A stretch of 57,065 nucleotides of DNA from Anaerolineales bacterium (GTDB taxonomy: Bacteria; Chloroflexota; Anaerolineae; Anaerolineales; Villigracilaceae), in NCBI GenBank assembly GCA_016789025.1, contig JAEURC010000093.1, forward strand, positions 1 through 57,065, in the 5' to 3' direction. This document shows positions 32,052-39,686 of the stretch, one piece after another. The notes beneath the pieces are model-generated. The model was not told where the DNA came from. It searched no databases and worked only from the letters and a program-made list of their open reading frames with translations. Position numbers and translations under genes: made by a program. Within the stretch, counting starts at the first letter, position 1. Each line of letters begins with the position of its first letter.

Positions 32052-33098
32052 TTAGCGCGAAGCTTGAATTTCGACGAACGCGCTCATTCCCCAGCGTAAC
32101 TGCTCGGGGATCTCGTCCAATGAAATTGTGACGTTGAAGTAGACGCCCGATCCCGGGGCGTTCTTTAAGGAAACATTGGAGACTTTGCCGTTCACTTCCG
32201 TATTGGGCAACGCGTCAAACGTGACGCTGACCGGGTCGCCGATCTGGACGCGCGCCGCATCCACTTCGTTGAGGTCTGTGGTTTGCACCTGTAGCGTTGT
32301 CAGGTCGGCGAGCAATACGACCGGCGCGCCCGGTGATACCATCTCTCCGGTGTTGACGTAGGTTTCCACCACCACGCCGTCGAAGGGAGCGAATAATTTG
32401 GACTGGCTCAAGACCGCTTCGATTGCGGCAATGCGGGTTTGCGCGGCGATCACATCGGGAGAGTCTTTGATGTTGGCAAGGCGATCCAGAGTGCGTTGCG
32501 CGTCGTCAAGCAGTCCTTTCTTGAGCACAAGATCTTCTTCGGCTTTAGCGATCGTTTCCTTATCCGCGTATCCCTGATACTCTTTTGTGACAGGCACCTC
32601 CACCTTCCCGAACGGAGTGTCTTCTACCTTGGTTGTGACCTCGGTGATCGTGATGGGGTCGTTCAATGAGTCGCGGTAGTCGAACGCTTTGTCGTATGCT
32701 TTCTGCGCGGCGCGGAGGGCGATGGTCGCTTGTGCCAATGCGGTTTCAGAGGCGAGCAGATCGTCGAGTGATTGTTGCGCAAGGACGAGGTCCGCTTGCG
32801 CGTTGATGAGGTTTTGCGGCAGGGCGTTCTCGGGCATCGAGGCGAGGAGCTGTCCTTTCTTCACAGAATCTCCCACGCGAACTTTGATATCCACCGTCTG
32901 CGCGCCGACCATGAAGGCAAGGCTTGCCCATTTTTCAGCCACCACCTCAGCCGATGAGGTTAACGCGCTGTCGTCTACTGGAATGAGAGGAGTAGATTCT
33001 GTCGCGGGGAAATCTTCTCCTTGAGTCGCTCCGCAACCAGCCAGAACAATTGAAAGGATCGTTAGGATTGAGAAAAGTATCGAAAAACGCTTGTTCAT
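32052..33098 (-). CDS. HlyD/MacA-type adaptor lipoprotein (second exporter)
   Basis: A 348-residue lipoprotein with lipobox IVLAGCGAT (Cys22). The first lipoyl half contains VDIKVRVGDSVKKGQLLASM. A coiled-coil hairpin follows (about 85-215), and the second lipoyl half is LFAPFDGVVVETYVNTGEMV. The C-terminal barrel ends the protein. It is upstream of, and in the same orientation as, the ABM, carrier, ATPase and permease genes, so it likely completes the second exporter. Confidence 0.9.
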   Translation of the reverse strand: MNKRFSILFSILTILSIVLAGCGATQGEDFPATESTPLIPVDDSALTSSAEVVAEKWASLAFMVGAQTVDIKVRVGDSVKKGQLLASMPENALPQNLINAQADLVLAQQSLDDLLASETALAQATIALRAAQKAYDKAFDYRDSLNDPITITEVTTKVEDTPFGKVEVPVTKEYQGYADKETIAKAEEDLVLKKGLLDDAQRTLDRLANIKDSPDVIAAQTRIAAIEAVLSQSKLFAPFDGVVVETYVNTGEMVSPGAPVVLLADLTTLQVQTTDLNEVDAARVQIGDPVSVTFDALPNTEVNGKVSNVSLKNAPGSGVYFNVTISLDEIPEQLRWGMSAFVEIQASR

Positions 33099-33119
33099 GG
33101 ATCGGTTTCCAATCGCAAA

Positions 33120-33183
33120 TGTAGGTTTAAACCGTACGGCAAGGTTTACCTTGCCATGCGGCGCAAAGCGAGCATTGCCGCAT
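33120..33183. repeat. Intergenic hairpin pair, GCAAGGTTTACCTTGC type
   Basis: The perfect arms GCAAGGT/ACCTTGC are followed by ATGCGGC paired with GCCGCAT. The element lies between rsfS and the adaptor gene. Confidence 0.55.
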
Positions 33184-33186
33184 ACC

Positions 33187-33531
33187 TTACTGTACTCTCA
33201 ATAATACCTTGCCGTCGCTCCACAGTTCTTCGAGATCGTAGTACTCGCGTTGGTCTGGAGAGAAAAGATGCACTACCACGTCGCCATAATCCATCACGAG
33301 CCAGCCTTCTTGCGAGCGTCCGTCGATGCGACCCTTTTTTTTATAATCCGATTTGGTCGCTTCGAGCACGCCTTTGGCGAGCGCGTCTAACATGCGGTCG
33401 CTGGTGCCGTTGCATAGAATAAAATAATCTGTGAACGATGCGACATCCTTGATGTCCAGAAGCAAAATATCCTCGCCCTTCTTATCCTCCAGGGCTTCGA
33501 TGATCTTGTGCGCGAGTTCGAGTGTGTTCAG
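33187..33531 (-). CDS. rsfS: Ribosomal silencing factor RsfS, apparent CUG start
   Basis: A 114-residue protein that binds L14 on the 50S subunit and blocks subunit joining when nutrients are low. Typical motifs are LLLDIKDVASFTDYFILCNG, EGWLVMDYGDVVVHLFSP and a C-terminal YYDLEELW. The conserved N-terminal helix (NTLELAHKIIEALEDKKGED) lies upstream of the first ATG/GTG/TTG-type codon in frame, TTG 33465. The only possible initiator that includes it is CTG at 33531, preceded by GAGG with an ideal 6-nt gap. An in-frame TGA lies two codons before the CTG. Confidence 0.88.
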   Translation of the reverse strand: MNTLELAHKIIEALEDKKGEDILLLDIKDVASFTDYFILCNGTSDRMLDALAKGVLEATKSDYKKKGRIDGRSQEGWLVMDYGDVVVHLFSPDQREYYDLEELWSDGKVLLRVQ

Positions 33532-33565
33532 GTTTCACCTCATGGCAATATAACGATTTAAGTGG

Positions 33566-34147
33566 TTACTGTGGTTTTAACGATGCGGAGAATAGTTTTG
33601 TGTATACCACGCCGGATGGTCTCAGGTCGCTTTTGAATAGATGTACCGAGTCTACCCTTGCAGCGCCAAGTACGTCAATTGTTGCGGCTTCAAGCAGGCG
33701 GGAGATTTTGTTACGCTCTGCCGCGGATATATCCGCTTTGACGCGGGCAATTGTGAGATGGGGGGAAAAGGCGCGGGTTTCACGCTCGAATCTCACGCGC
33801 GCACACGCCGACTCCACTCCTTGAAACAGCGCGTCCAGTTCTGTGGGGGCTTGGGCGCCCACCCAAAGGATGCGCGCCCGCTTGAAATTGGGGAAGGAAC
33901 CGAATCCACCTACTTGGATGTCGAAGGCTGGGATGGAGTCTACCGAGGCGCGAACGGCTTGCGTCAGTTCGTCCACGCTTGCGGGTGAAATGTCCCCAAG
34001 AAATTTCAGGGTGAGGTGGATGTTTTCGGCAGGAGTCCAGCGGAGGCACGGACCGAGTTCGTTGCGGAGCGGGGAAGTTGACTGCCAAATAGCAAGTTGA
34101 ATCGCGCGAGGAATTTCGATGGCGATGAAAGCGCGGATCAGGCTCAT
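33566..34147 (-). CDS. thpR: RNA 2',3'-cyclic phosphodiesterase (ThpR/LigT)
   Basis: A 193-residue 2H phosphoesterase. Its two catalytic HxTx motifs are HLTL (about residue 44) and HLTI (about 128). It begins LIRAFIAIEIP as in the family. It hydrolyses 2',3'-cyclic ends to 2'-phosphates and may act on tRNA halves. It follows a CheY-like gene by 4 nt in the same direction. Confidence 0.93.
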   Translation of the reverse strand: MSLIRAFIAIEIPRAIQLAIWQSTSPLRNELGPCLRWTPAENIHLTLKFLGDISPASVDELTQAVRASVDSIPAFDIQVGGFGSFPNFKRARILWVGAQAPTELDALFQGVESACARVRFERETRAFSPHLTIARVKADISAAERNKISRLLEAATIDVLGAARVDSVHLFKSDLRPSGVVYTKLFSASLKPQ

Positions 34148-34151
34148 AAAG

Positions 34152-34523
34152 TTATTCGCCGAGGGCGCGTGTCACTGCTTCTTTCAATTCCTGGAAACCG
34201 ACGGGCTTGGTCAGGTAAATCTTTGCGCCAGCTTCCATGCCGCGTTTGATATCGGCAGGGGTGCCTTTGGCAGAGACCACAACGACCGGTATGCTTGTTA
34301 AGGCGGGATCGTGATGCATGTGGTGCAGGATGTCGAGCCCGGAGATGCCGGGCATCATGATATCGAGGATGATGAGATCGGGTTTCTCGGAAGAGATCAG
34401 GTCGATGGCGGGAGCGCTATTCGAAACTTTCAGGACGCGAAAGCCGCTGACGCGCATCATCTCGGCGAACAGTTCGGCGGCGTCGCCTTCGTCTTCGATG
34501 ATCAACACGGTTTTGTTTGACAT
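34152..34523 (-). CDS. Stand-alone CheY-like response regulator receiver domain
   Basis: A 123-residue receiver with no output domain. The acidic pocket is IIEDEGDAAE, the phospho-acceptor Asp lies in LIILDIMMPG, the switch Ser in VVVSAKG and the conserved Lys in LTKPVG. The cognate histidine kinase is not in the window. It starts close to and divergent from the DUF1684 gene. Confidence 0.93.
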   Translation of the reverse strand: MSNKTVLIIEDEGDAAELFAEMMRVSGFRVLKVSNSAPAIDLISSEKPDLIILDIMMPGISGLDILHHMHHDPALTSIPVVVVSAKGTPADIKRGMEAGAKIYLTKPVGFQELKEAVTRALGE

Positions 34524-34621
34524 GTGGAAGTAACGATAGCACAGGGAAAGTAATTGTGCAAGAGGGTGTAAGAAGTTGGTTCAAATGCTATTCTAGGAAT
34601 TACAATCACATGGAGGACTCG

Positions 34622-35128
34622 ATGAGCGAACTGACAGAATTTCGTAAGGAGAAAGATGAATTCTTTGCGCAGCACCCGCAAAGCCCGCTGACCCCGGAGC
34701 AAAAACACGATTTTCACGGGCTGGATTATTTTGATGAGAATGACGCGTTACGGCTTGAAGTGAAGGTGGAGCGTTTTTCCGAACAGACTCCGATGTTGAT
34801 GCAGACTTCCACCGGCGGAACGCAAGAATATGTTCGCTATGGGCGTTTCAAATTTCAAGCGGATGGGCAGGATGCCGAATTGACGATCTACCAGGGGAAT
34901 TATGGTTTTTTTCTGCCGTTCGTCGATTCTCTTGCAGGAAGGGAAACTTACCCCGCCGGGCGTTATCTTGAACCCGAGCCATTACCCGGCGAGCGCTTCC
35001 TGGTTGATTTCAATGTTGCCTATAACCCGTATTGCGCGTATAACGAGATGTGGTCGTGCCCGATCACGCCTGCTGAAAATCGCCTGAAAGCGCCGATCCG
35101 CGCCGGGGAGAAATTATTTCACCCGTGA
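34622..35128 (+). CDS. DUF1684 domain protein
   Basis: A 168-residue soluble protein. It has the family pattern: an N-terminal helix (ELTEFRKEKDEFF), HPQSPLTPEQKHDFHGLDYF, FLPFVDSLAGRETYPAGRYLE and FNVAYNPYCAYNEMWSCP. The latter parts resemble the YPAGRYL/DFNxAYNPxC block conserved in DUF1684. The function is not established. ATG 34622 has GGAGG 5 nt upstream. It is followed by a strong bidirectional terminator. Confidence 0.88.
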   Translation: MSELTEFRKEKDEFFAQHPQSPLTPEQKHDFHGLDYFDENDALRLEVKVERFSEQTPMLMQTSTGGTQEYVRYGRFKFQADGQDAELTIYQGNYGFFLPFVDSLAGRETYPAGRYLEPEPLPGERFLVDFNVAYNPYCAYNEMWSCPITPAENRLKAPIRAGEKLFHP

Positions 35129-35161
35129 AAATTCGGCAATTGGCTGATCTGTGGTAAATCA

Positions 35162-35189
35162 AAACCGACTGGCGCGCGCCAGTCGGTTT
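35162..35189. terminator. Bidirectional rho-independent terminator
   Basis: A perfect 28-bp palindrome with a GC-rich centre and AAA/TTT ends. It lies between the stop of DUF1684 (plus) and the stop of the anti-sigma gene (minus), which it overlaps by 2 bp. It should stop convergent transcripts from both sides. Confidence 0.85.
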
Positions 35190-35478
35190 ATTCATCCTCA
35201 GTCTTTTTCACCACATCAAGCAGGACTTCGTACTCCTCACAGCACTCCGGGCACAAGTCGAGGTGTTCGCGGATGAGAGGCATGAGGTGGGCGGCATCGT
35301 GGCTGTGCGCTTCGTGCTCTACGTATTCGTCCAGTTGGGTGTAGATCTCGTCACAGGTAAGTTCTTCGGCGGGCAGGTTTTCCAGCACGCGCAGGAATCC
35401 GAGAACAGCTTCGTTGGGAATTTCCTGTTTCATACCGAGATTGGCGCGGACGCGATTAACAAGGTCTTTGATGTTCAT
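35188..35478 (-). CDS. Zinc-finger anti-sigma-like protein
   Basis: A 96-residue soluble protein with a C-terminal zinc-binding pattern, HLDLCPECCEEYE (HxxxCxxC type), which is typical of ZAS anti-sigma domains. The N-terminal part is helical (LGFLRVLENLPAEEL). It follows the ECF sigma gene after 37 nt in the same direction, the usual sigma/anti-sigma arrangement. No membrane segment is present, so signal input would be cytosolic or redox-dependent. Confidence 0.8.
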   Translation of the reverse strand: MNIKDLVNRVRANLGMKQEIPNEAVLGFLRVLENLPAEELTCDEIYTQLDEYVEHEAHSHDAAHLMPLIREHLDLCPECCEEYEVLLDVVKKTEDE

Positions 35479-35515
35479 GGTTTCAATTTGTTTGACGGTC
35501 AGGCTTTAGTCTATC

Positions 35516-36154
35516 TTACTTTTGCTCGAATAGAGCAAGGACTTCGTTCGGGGCGATGTCTTCCATCGAGAGTCGGCTTTTGAGGCGAACGCGCGCGTCG
35601 TGCAGAAGTTTGTACAAGGCATTGCGATTGGTCTTGAGTTTTTTTGCCGCCTCTTCCATTGGCATATCGCGCACGCCGAGCAGGATAAGCGCCTCGCGCT
35701 GACGGTCGGTTAGCTCCTCCTCGATGATACGACGAACATGGGTGAGCATATCTGCGCGCTCTGCTGAGGTTTCGGGGCCGGCGTGGGAGTCGGCGAGCAG
35801 GCCGGGCGGGGGAGGAACGTCTTCGTTTTCTGTAAGCTCATCCAGCGACGTGTCCCGCCAACGTTTGCGCCGGAGTTCAGTTAGGGCGATCCGCACGGCG
35901 ATTTTGTGCACCCACGTGGTGAATTGACTGCGTCCCTCGAAGGTGTCGAGTTGGTCGAGCACGCGCAGGAGGGTCTCTTGTGTGACTTCTTCAACCAGGG
36001 CATTGAATTGTGGCTGGTCGGGAGATAGCCAGCGCGACAGGGCATACGGCAAGCCCTTTTGAATAACCGCGCGCAGATCATCGAGGGCGACTTCGCGCGC
36101 CAATCCTGCCGCTCTTAATTCTCCCAGCCATTGCTCATTCGTCCGTGATGTCAT
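35516..36154 (-). CDS. ECF-type RNA polymerase sigma factor
   Basis: A 212-residue sigma-70 family protein. Region 2 is visible (VEEVTQETLLRVLDQLDTFEGRSQFTTWVHKIAVRIALTELRR, about 50-95), followed by a linker and region 4 (LTDRQREALILLGVRDMPMEEAAKKLKTNRNALYKLLHDARVRLK, about 150-195). A -10-like TATAAT (plus 36163-36168) ends 8 nt before the ATG, so the transcript is probably leaderless. The adjacent zinc-finger protein is the likely anti-sigma. The target promoters are unknown. Confidence 0.9.
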   Translation of the reverse strand: MTSRTNEQWLGELRAAGLAREVALDDLRAVIQKGLPYALSRWLSPDQPQFNALVEEVTQETLLRVLDQLDTFEGRSQFTTWVHKIAVRIALTELRRKRWRDTSLDELTENEDVPPPPGLLADSHAGPETSAERADMLTHVRRIIEEELTDRQREALILLGVRDMPMEEAAKKLKTNRNALYKLLHDARVRLKSRLSMEDIAPNEVLALFEQK

Positions 36155-36162
36155 GATCGAAA

Positions 36163-36168
36163 ATTATA
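36163..36168 (-). promoter_or_regulatory. -10 box of the sigma factor gene, near-leaderless
   Basis: TATAAT on the minus strand with 8 nt to the ATG at 36154, and no Shine-Dalgarno between them. Confidence 0.5.
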
Positions 36169-36212
36169 AAGCAAGTTTGAGGCGTTTTGTCGGATTTCTT
36201 ACTACTCTCTTA

Positions 36213-36256
36213 CACAAAACGAAAAACGAGTCAATTCGACTCGTTTTTCGTTTTGT
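36213..36256 (-). terminator. Rho-independent terminator of tRNA-Val
   Basis: A 20-bp near-perfect stem (arms from CACAAAAC to CGAGTC and their complement) around an AATTC loop. It abuts the 3' end of the tRNA. The stem ends in A/T-rich runs on both sides, so it may act in both directions. Confidence 0.8.
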
Positions 36257-36329
36257 GGGCGCTAAGGGACTCGAACCCCTGGCCTCATCTGTGTGATAGA
36301 TGCGCTCTAACCAACTGAGCTAAGCGCCC
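36256..36329 (-). tRNA. tRNA-Val (anticodon CAC)
   Basis: Cloverleaf on the minus strand. The acceptor stem is GGGCGCT/AGCGCCC, the D arm contains AGCTCAGTTGGTTAGAGC, and the anticodon stem is CATCT/AGATG with loop ATCACAC, giving CAC at 34-36. The T arm contains GGGGTTCGAGTCCCT. CCA is not encoded. A promoter lies upstream and a terminator hairpin abuts the 3' end. Confidence 0.93.
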
Positions 36330-36350
36330 TTCTCTCGTTAGAGTGACGGC

Positions 36351-36379
36351 ATTATAGCCGAGATAAAGTTCTTCGGCAA
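36351..36379 (-). promoter_or_regulatory. Promoter of tRNA-Val
   Basis: On the minus strand, TTGCCG (plus 36374-36379), a 17-bp spacer and TATAAT (plus 36351-36356) lie about 20 bp before the mature tRNA 5' end. Confidence 0.7.
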
Positions 36380-36421
36380 GACGCTGTTTGCGTACTCGCC
36401 GCTGTGCTTGTTTCCTCCCTG

Positions 36422-37555
36422 TTATGGCGGCGGCAATACATCCCATGGGTTGACCCAGGATGAAATGGCGCGGATTTCAAAATGGAGATGCGAACCGCTC
36501 GAGCGTCCCGTGTTGCCGATGATACCGATCAAGTCTCCCTGCCCAACGCTTTGTCCGCATACTACGCTGATGCCGCTAAGATGCGCATAGAGCGATTGGA
36601 AGTTATTCCCATGATCCACCATGATCATGTTGCCGTAACCGTAGTTGTTCCAGCCTGCATACACGATCACGCCAGCGTCTGTGGCATATGCGCCTTCGCC
36701 CTCGTTGCCGGCGATGTCGATGCCCCAGTGATTTGTGCCGGGGGAGTAATCAAAACCGGAACGGGCGTGCTGGCTTGCGGGCCAAACGAATGTTCCAAAG
36801 CCAACTGCGCCTCCAGTCACCGGTTCGCATGCGCCGGGTCCCAGCACGCGCGCCGAGGCGGGATTTTCGCGCGTCACCCCAAGCGGGGCGCTCCATGAAA
36901 TGAACTCGCGTTTTCCACCGGGCACGATCAACCATGTGCCCGGCGCGATGTTTGGAGCGGCGAAGTCGCCGACCGTGGCGGGATCCAACCCATTCGGCGC
37001 GTAATTGATGATGTCCTCCGGGGTTACGCCGTAATACTTGGCCACGCCGTTCAACCCCTCGCCTTGTTGCCATTCGTGATATGTCCCATTGATAGGTAAG
37101 ATGCTCAATTCCTGCCCGGGTTTCAACGAGTGCGGGTTATCGAGCAGCGTGTAATAATTGCTCCACAAAACAGTTTGCGGTTCTAGCCCGTAATTTTGGG
37201 CAATGCCGAAGATCGTATCGCCTTCGACAACCGTATACTCGATCACCTTCTCGCGCGGACGCGAGGGAATCGTGGTATGCACTTGCGCAAGACGAGGAAC
37301 TCCGCCAAACGAATTTCCTCCGCCGATGGATTCGATTCCTGCCACAATTACAGGCGCTTCAGTTGCCTGAGAGACCGTCTCAGCCCCGGCAGGGATGTTC
37401 TGCGCGAAGAAGATGCGCACGAGCCAGATGACCGTGCCGATCAACGCCGCCGATAAAATCAGCGTTCCAATGCGAAAAAATGATTCGCCCAGCCCAATGC
37501 CGACCAGCGTTTCAGTAATGCGCGCGAATATCCCGCGTTTTTCGTTGTTGCTCAT
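36422..37555 (-). CDS. LysM-M23 cell-wall peptidase, membrane anchored
   Basis: A 377-residue protein. A cytosolic N-terminus and one membrane helix (about 28-50) are followed by LysM repeat 1 (YTVVEGDTIFGIAQNYGL) and a second, weaker LysM (WQQGEGLNGVAKYYGVTPEDI). The C-terminal M23 metallopeptidase domain has zinc-ligand motifs NHWGIDIAG, with H and D ligands, and SGSHLHFEIR. It likely cleaves or remodels peptidoglycan or a similar wall polymer outside the membrane. Confidence 0.92.
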   Translation of the reverse strand: MSNNEKRGIFARITETLVGIGLGESFFRIGTLILSAALIGTVIWLVRIFFAQNIPAGAETVSQATEAPVIVAGIESIGGGNSFGGVPRLAQVHTTIPSRPREKVIEYTVVEGDTIFGIAQNYGLEPQTVLWSNYYTLLDNPHSLKPGQELSILPINGTYHEWQQGEGLNGVAKYYGVTPEDIINYAPNGLDPATVGDFAAPNIAPGTWLIVPGGKREFISWSAPLGVTRENPASARVLGPGACEPVTGGAVGFGTFVWPASQHARSGFDYSPGTNHWGIDIAGNEGEGAYATDAGVIVYAGWNNYGYGNMIMVDHGNNFQSLYAHLSGISVVCGQSVGQGDLIGIIGNTGRSSGSHLHFEIRAISSWVNPWDVLPPP

Positions 37556-37630
37556 AGGTGTATTTTCAAATTCATCATAACACGTTCAAAAAATCGAAGT
37601 CAACCACGCCGCTCGAACGCTAACCTGACG

Positions 37631-38899
37631 TTAAGCCGCTGATCTACGGACGGATGGAAAGAATGCCTGAATTCCACCCAAGCCGATCAGACAAACAAAC
37701 CCGCACACCATCGCCGTGGTCGGAAGGGATAAATTCTGCGTCATCCACCCGATCAGCAAACTTCCGAAAGGCGCAATTCCCTGAAACGACCATAAATAGA
37801 CGCTATACACGCGTCCGCGCAAATCATTCGACACTTGGGTTTGAAGCAACGTATTCATGGTGGCGAATTGCGTCACGCCGCCCCAGCCCATCAACGCGAC
37901 CAAAGCCACTGCGAACCATAACTGATTCAAGAACGCGACACCCATTAATCCAACGATGAACGCCGCTTCTCCCATCAGGAGGCGCGCTCCCCTGTGTTGC
38001 GCGGAATTGTTGAACGCGATCATCAAAGCCGCCACGAGCGCGCCGGATCCCAGCGCGAGATATAACGCGCTATTACGCGCATCGACAATGGATTTGGTGT
38101 CGCCGATCTGCGCAAGAACATCTTTTGCCAGTACTGGGATCTGTTGCATGACCGGCATTCCGAAAAGCCCCAATATAGCGGCAAGTAAAATGATAGCCGC
38201 TATATTGGGGTGCGCGAGAATATACCTGCCTCCATCCAGAAAATCCTGGGCAATCGATTGATTCGACAGAGTTGGTTCCACTTTATGCGTCAACCTGACC
38301 GAAAACAAACTGACGAGTATCGCTCCGAAACTCAACGCATTCAGCAGGAATATCCACCCTTCGCCATTGGAGGGGAGGATCAAGAGCAAGGGAGCCGCCA
38401 GGGCAGGACCAAGCACGCGAGACAGATTGAACGCCGTCGACTGTAACGCGATGGCGTTGGGTAAGTGTTCGCTTCCGACCAGTTCGATCAGCATGGATTG
38501 CCGCGCGGTGATCTCGAAGGTGGTGGCGATTCCCAAGACCATCGAAAGAACAATGATATGCCAGATTTGAATTTTGCCGGTCAACGTGAGAACAGCCAGG
38601 ATGAGGGTTTCGATCATCATCACCGCCTGCAGGATCATAACGGCCTTACGTTTGTCCCATCGTTCGACTAACACGCCGGAAGGAAACGCCAGAAAAAAAG
38701 TCGGCAGGGCGAATGCAAATCCGATCAAACCCAGGTCGAACGGGCGTCCGCTAAGGCGATAAGCGAGGAGAGGCTGGGCTGTGTTCTGCATGGAGGTTCC
38801 CACCAACGAGAGCAGATGCCCCAGCCAGAAAATTGCAAAGTCGCGCGAGGTCAGCGCCGGGAATCGCCCGGCGAGCGATAATCGAATTTGATGAATCAT
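37631..38899 (-). CDS. MFS exporter (EntS/MFS_3 type)
   Basis: A 422-residue protein with about twelve membrane helices, starting MIHQIRLSLAGRFPALTSRDFAIFW. The first loop after helix 2 has LVERWDKRKAVMILQ, the MFS A-motif region of this subgroup. Helices 10-11 include LLQTQVSNDLRGRVYSVYLW, characteristic of MFS_3/EntS-like exporters. The start at ATG 38899 is chosen because an in-frame upstream extension is non-hydrophobic and unlike the family. The substrate is unknown. Confidence 0.88.
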   Translation of the reverse strand: MIHQIRLSLAGRFPALTSRDFAIFWLGHLLSLVGTSMQNTAQPLLAYRLSGRPFDLGLIGFAFALPTFFLAFPSGVLVERWDKRKAVMILQAVMMIETLILAVLTLTGKIQIWHIIVLSMVLGIATTFEITARQSMLIELVGSEHLPNAIALQSTAFNLSRVLGPALAAPLLLILPSNGEGWIFLLNALSFGAILVSLFSVRLTHKVEPTLSNQSIAQDFLDGGRYILAHPNIAAIILLAAILGLFGMPVMQQIPVLAKDVLAQIGDTKSIVDARNSALYLALGSGALVAALMIAFNNSAQHRGARLLMGEAAFIVGLMGVAFLNQLWFAVALVALMGWGGVTQFATMNTLLQTQVSNDLRGRVYSVYLWSFQGIAPFGSLLIGWMTQNLSLPTTAMVCGFVCLIGLGGIQAFFPSVRRSAA

Positions 38900-39014
38900 A
38901 GCGCGGATCGTACAGCAGAATTTATTTTGTGCGCCGGCAGGCAAAGTTGGCTTTGCCGCGCAAGTTGATGCGAAATTTTTACTTGCAGATATGCGGAGGA
39001 TGCGTGGAATCAGG

Positions 39015-39686
39015 CTACTTCGCCGGCACGACCAGTTCCGGCTTGTCGTTCGACGCCTTGTTAACCAGTGTGCTGACCGGGTAAGCATCCATCATCTCGG
39101 CGGGGAATGACTTGATGAGCGGAAGCAATTGGTCCGGTGTTTGCGGCGAGGGGTCGAGCCATTTGGCATAATCGCGCGGGTGCATGATCGCAGGCATCCG
39201 GTCGTGGATCATCTCCATCAACTCGTTTGGTCCGGTGGTGATGAGCGTGCAAGTTTTGATCGAAGATCCATCCGGGCTGTTCCATGTGTCCCACAAACCC
39301 GCAATGGCAAACGGCTGGCGGTCTTTCATGTGGATGTAAAACGGTGTTTTTGTTTTCTTGCCTGGCTGTGCTTTCCATTCGTAAAACCCATCGGCAAGCA
39401 CAAGACAGCGCTTGTATTTCAAACTGCCGCGAAACGACGGCTTCTCGGCAACCGTTTCGCCGCGCGCGTTGATCAAGCGGTTGCCGATGCTTGGGTCTTT
39501 CGCCCACATGGGAATCAAACCCCACACAAAAAAATCCGCCTTGAACTTTTCCGTGTTCGGGATCGCCAGCACAGGCTGGGTCGGCGCGATATTGAATCGC
39601 GGCGCAAATTTTTTCGGGAAAATATAGTTGCCGAATTTTTCCTGCAATTCGGCAGGGTCAACCGTCAACGTAAATCGTCCGCACAT
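39015..39686 (-). CDS. SOS response-associated peptidase (SRAP/HMCES-YedK)
   Basis: A 223-residue protein that forms a covalent crosslink with abasic sites in single-stranded DNA through Cys2. It starts MCGRFTL and retains RFNIAPTQPV, INARGETVAEKPSF, LVLADGFYEWK (catalytic Glu) and HDRMPAIM (active-site His). Its ATG overlaps the selB stop codon (TAATG), so the two are translationally coupled although the functions appear unrelated. Confidence 0.95.
   Translation of the reverse strand: MCGRFTLTVDPAELQEKFGNYIFPKKFAPRFNIAPTQPVLAIPNTEKFKADFFVWGLIPMWAKDPSIGNRLINARGETVAEKPSFRGSLKYKRCLVLADGFYEWKAQPGKKTKTPFYIHMKDRQPFAIAGLWDTWNSPDGSSIKTCTLITTGPNELMEMIHDRMPAIMHPRDYAKWLDPSPQTPDQLLPLIKSFPAEMMDAYPVSTLVNKASNDKPELVVPAK

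Noticed and set aside
33535..33543. Second selenocysteine codon: ATG-AGG-TGA reading into rsfS
   Set aside because: No hairpin follows the TGA at SECIS distance, and a CTG with well-spaced GAGG explains the start.
38902..39088. Longer N-terminus for the MFS exporter
   Set aside because: The extension is basic and non-hydrophobic, and the family N-terminus starts at 38899.
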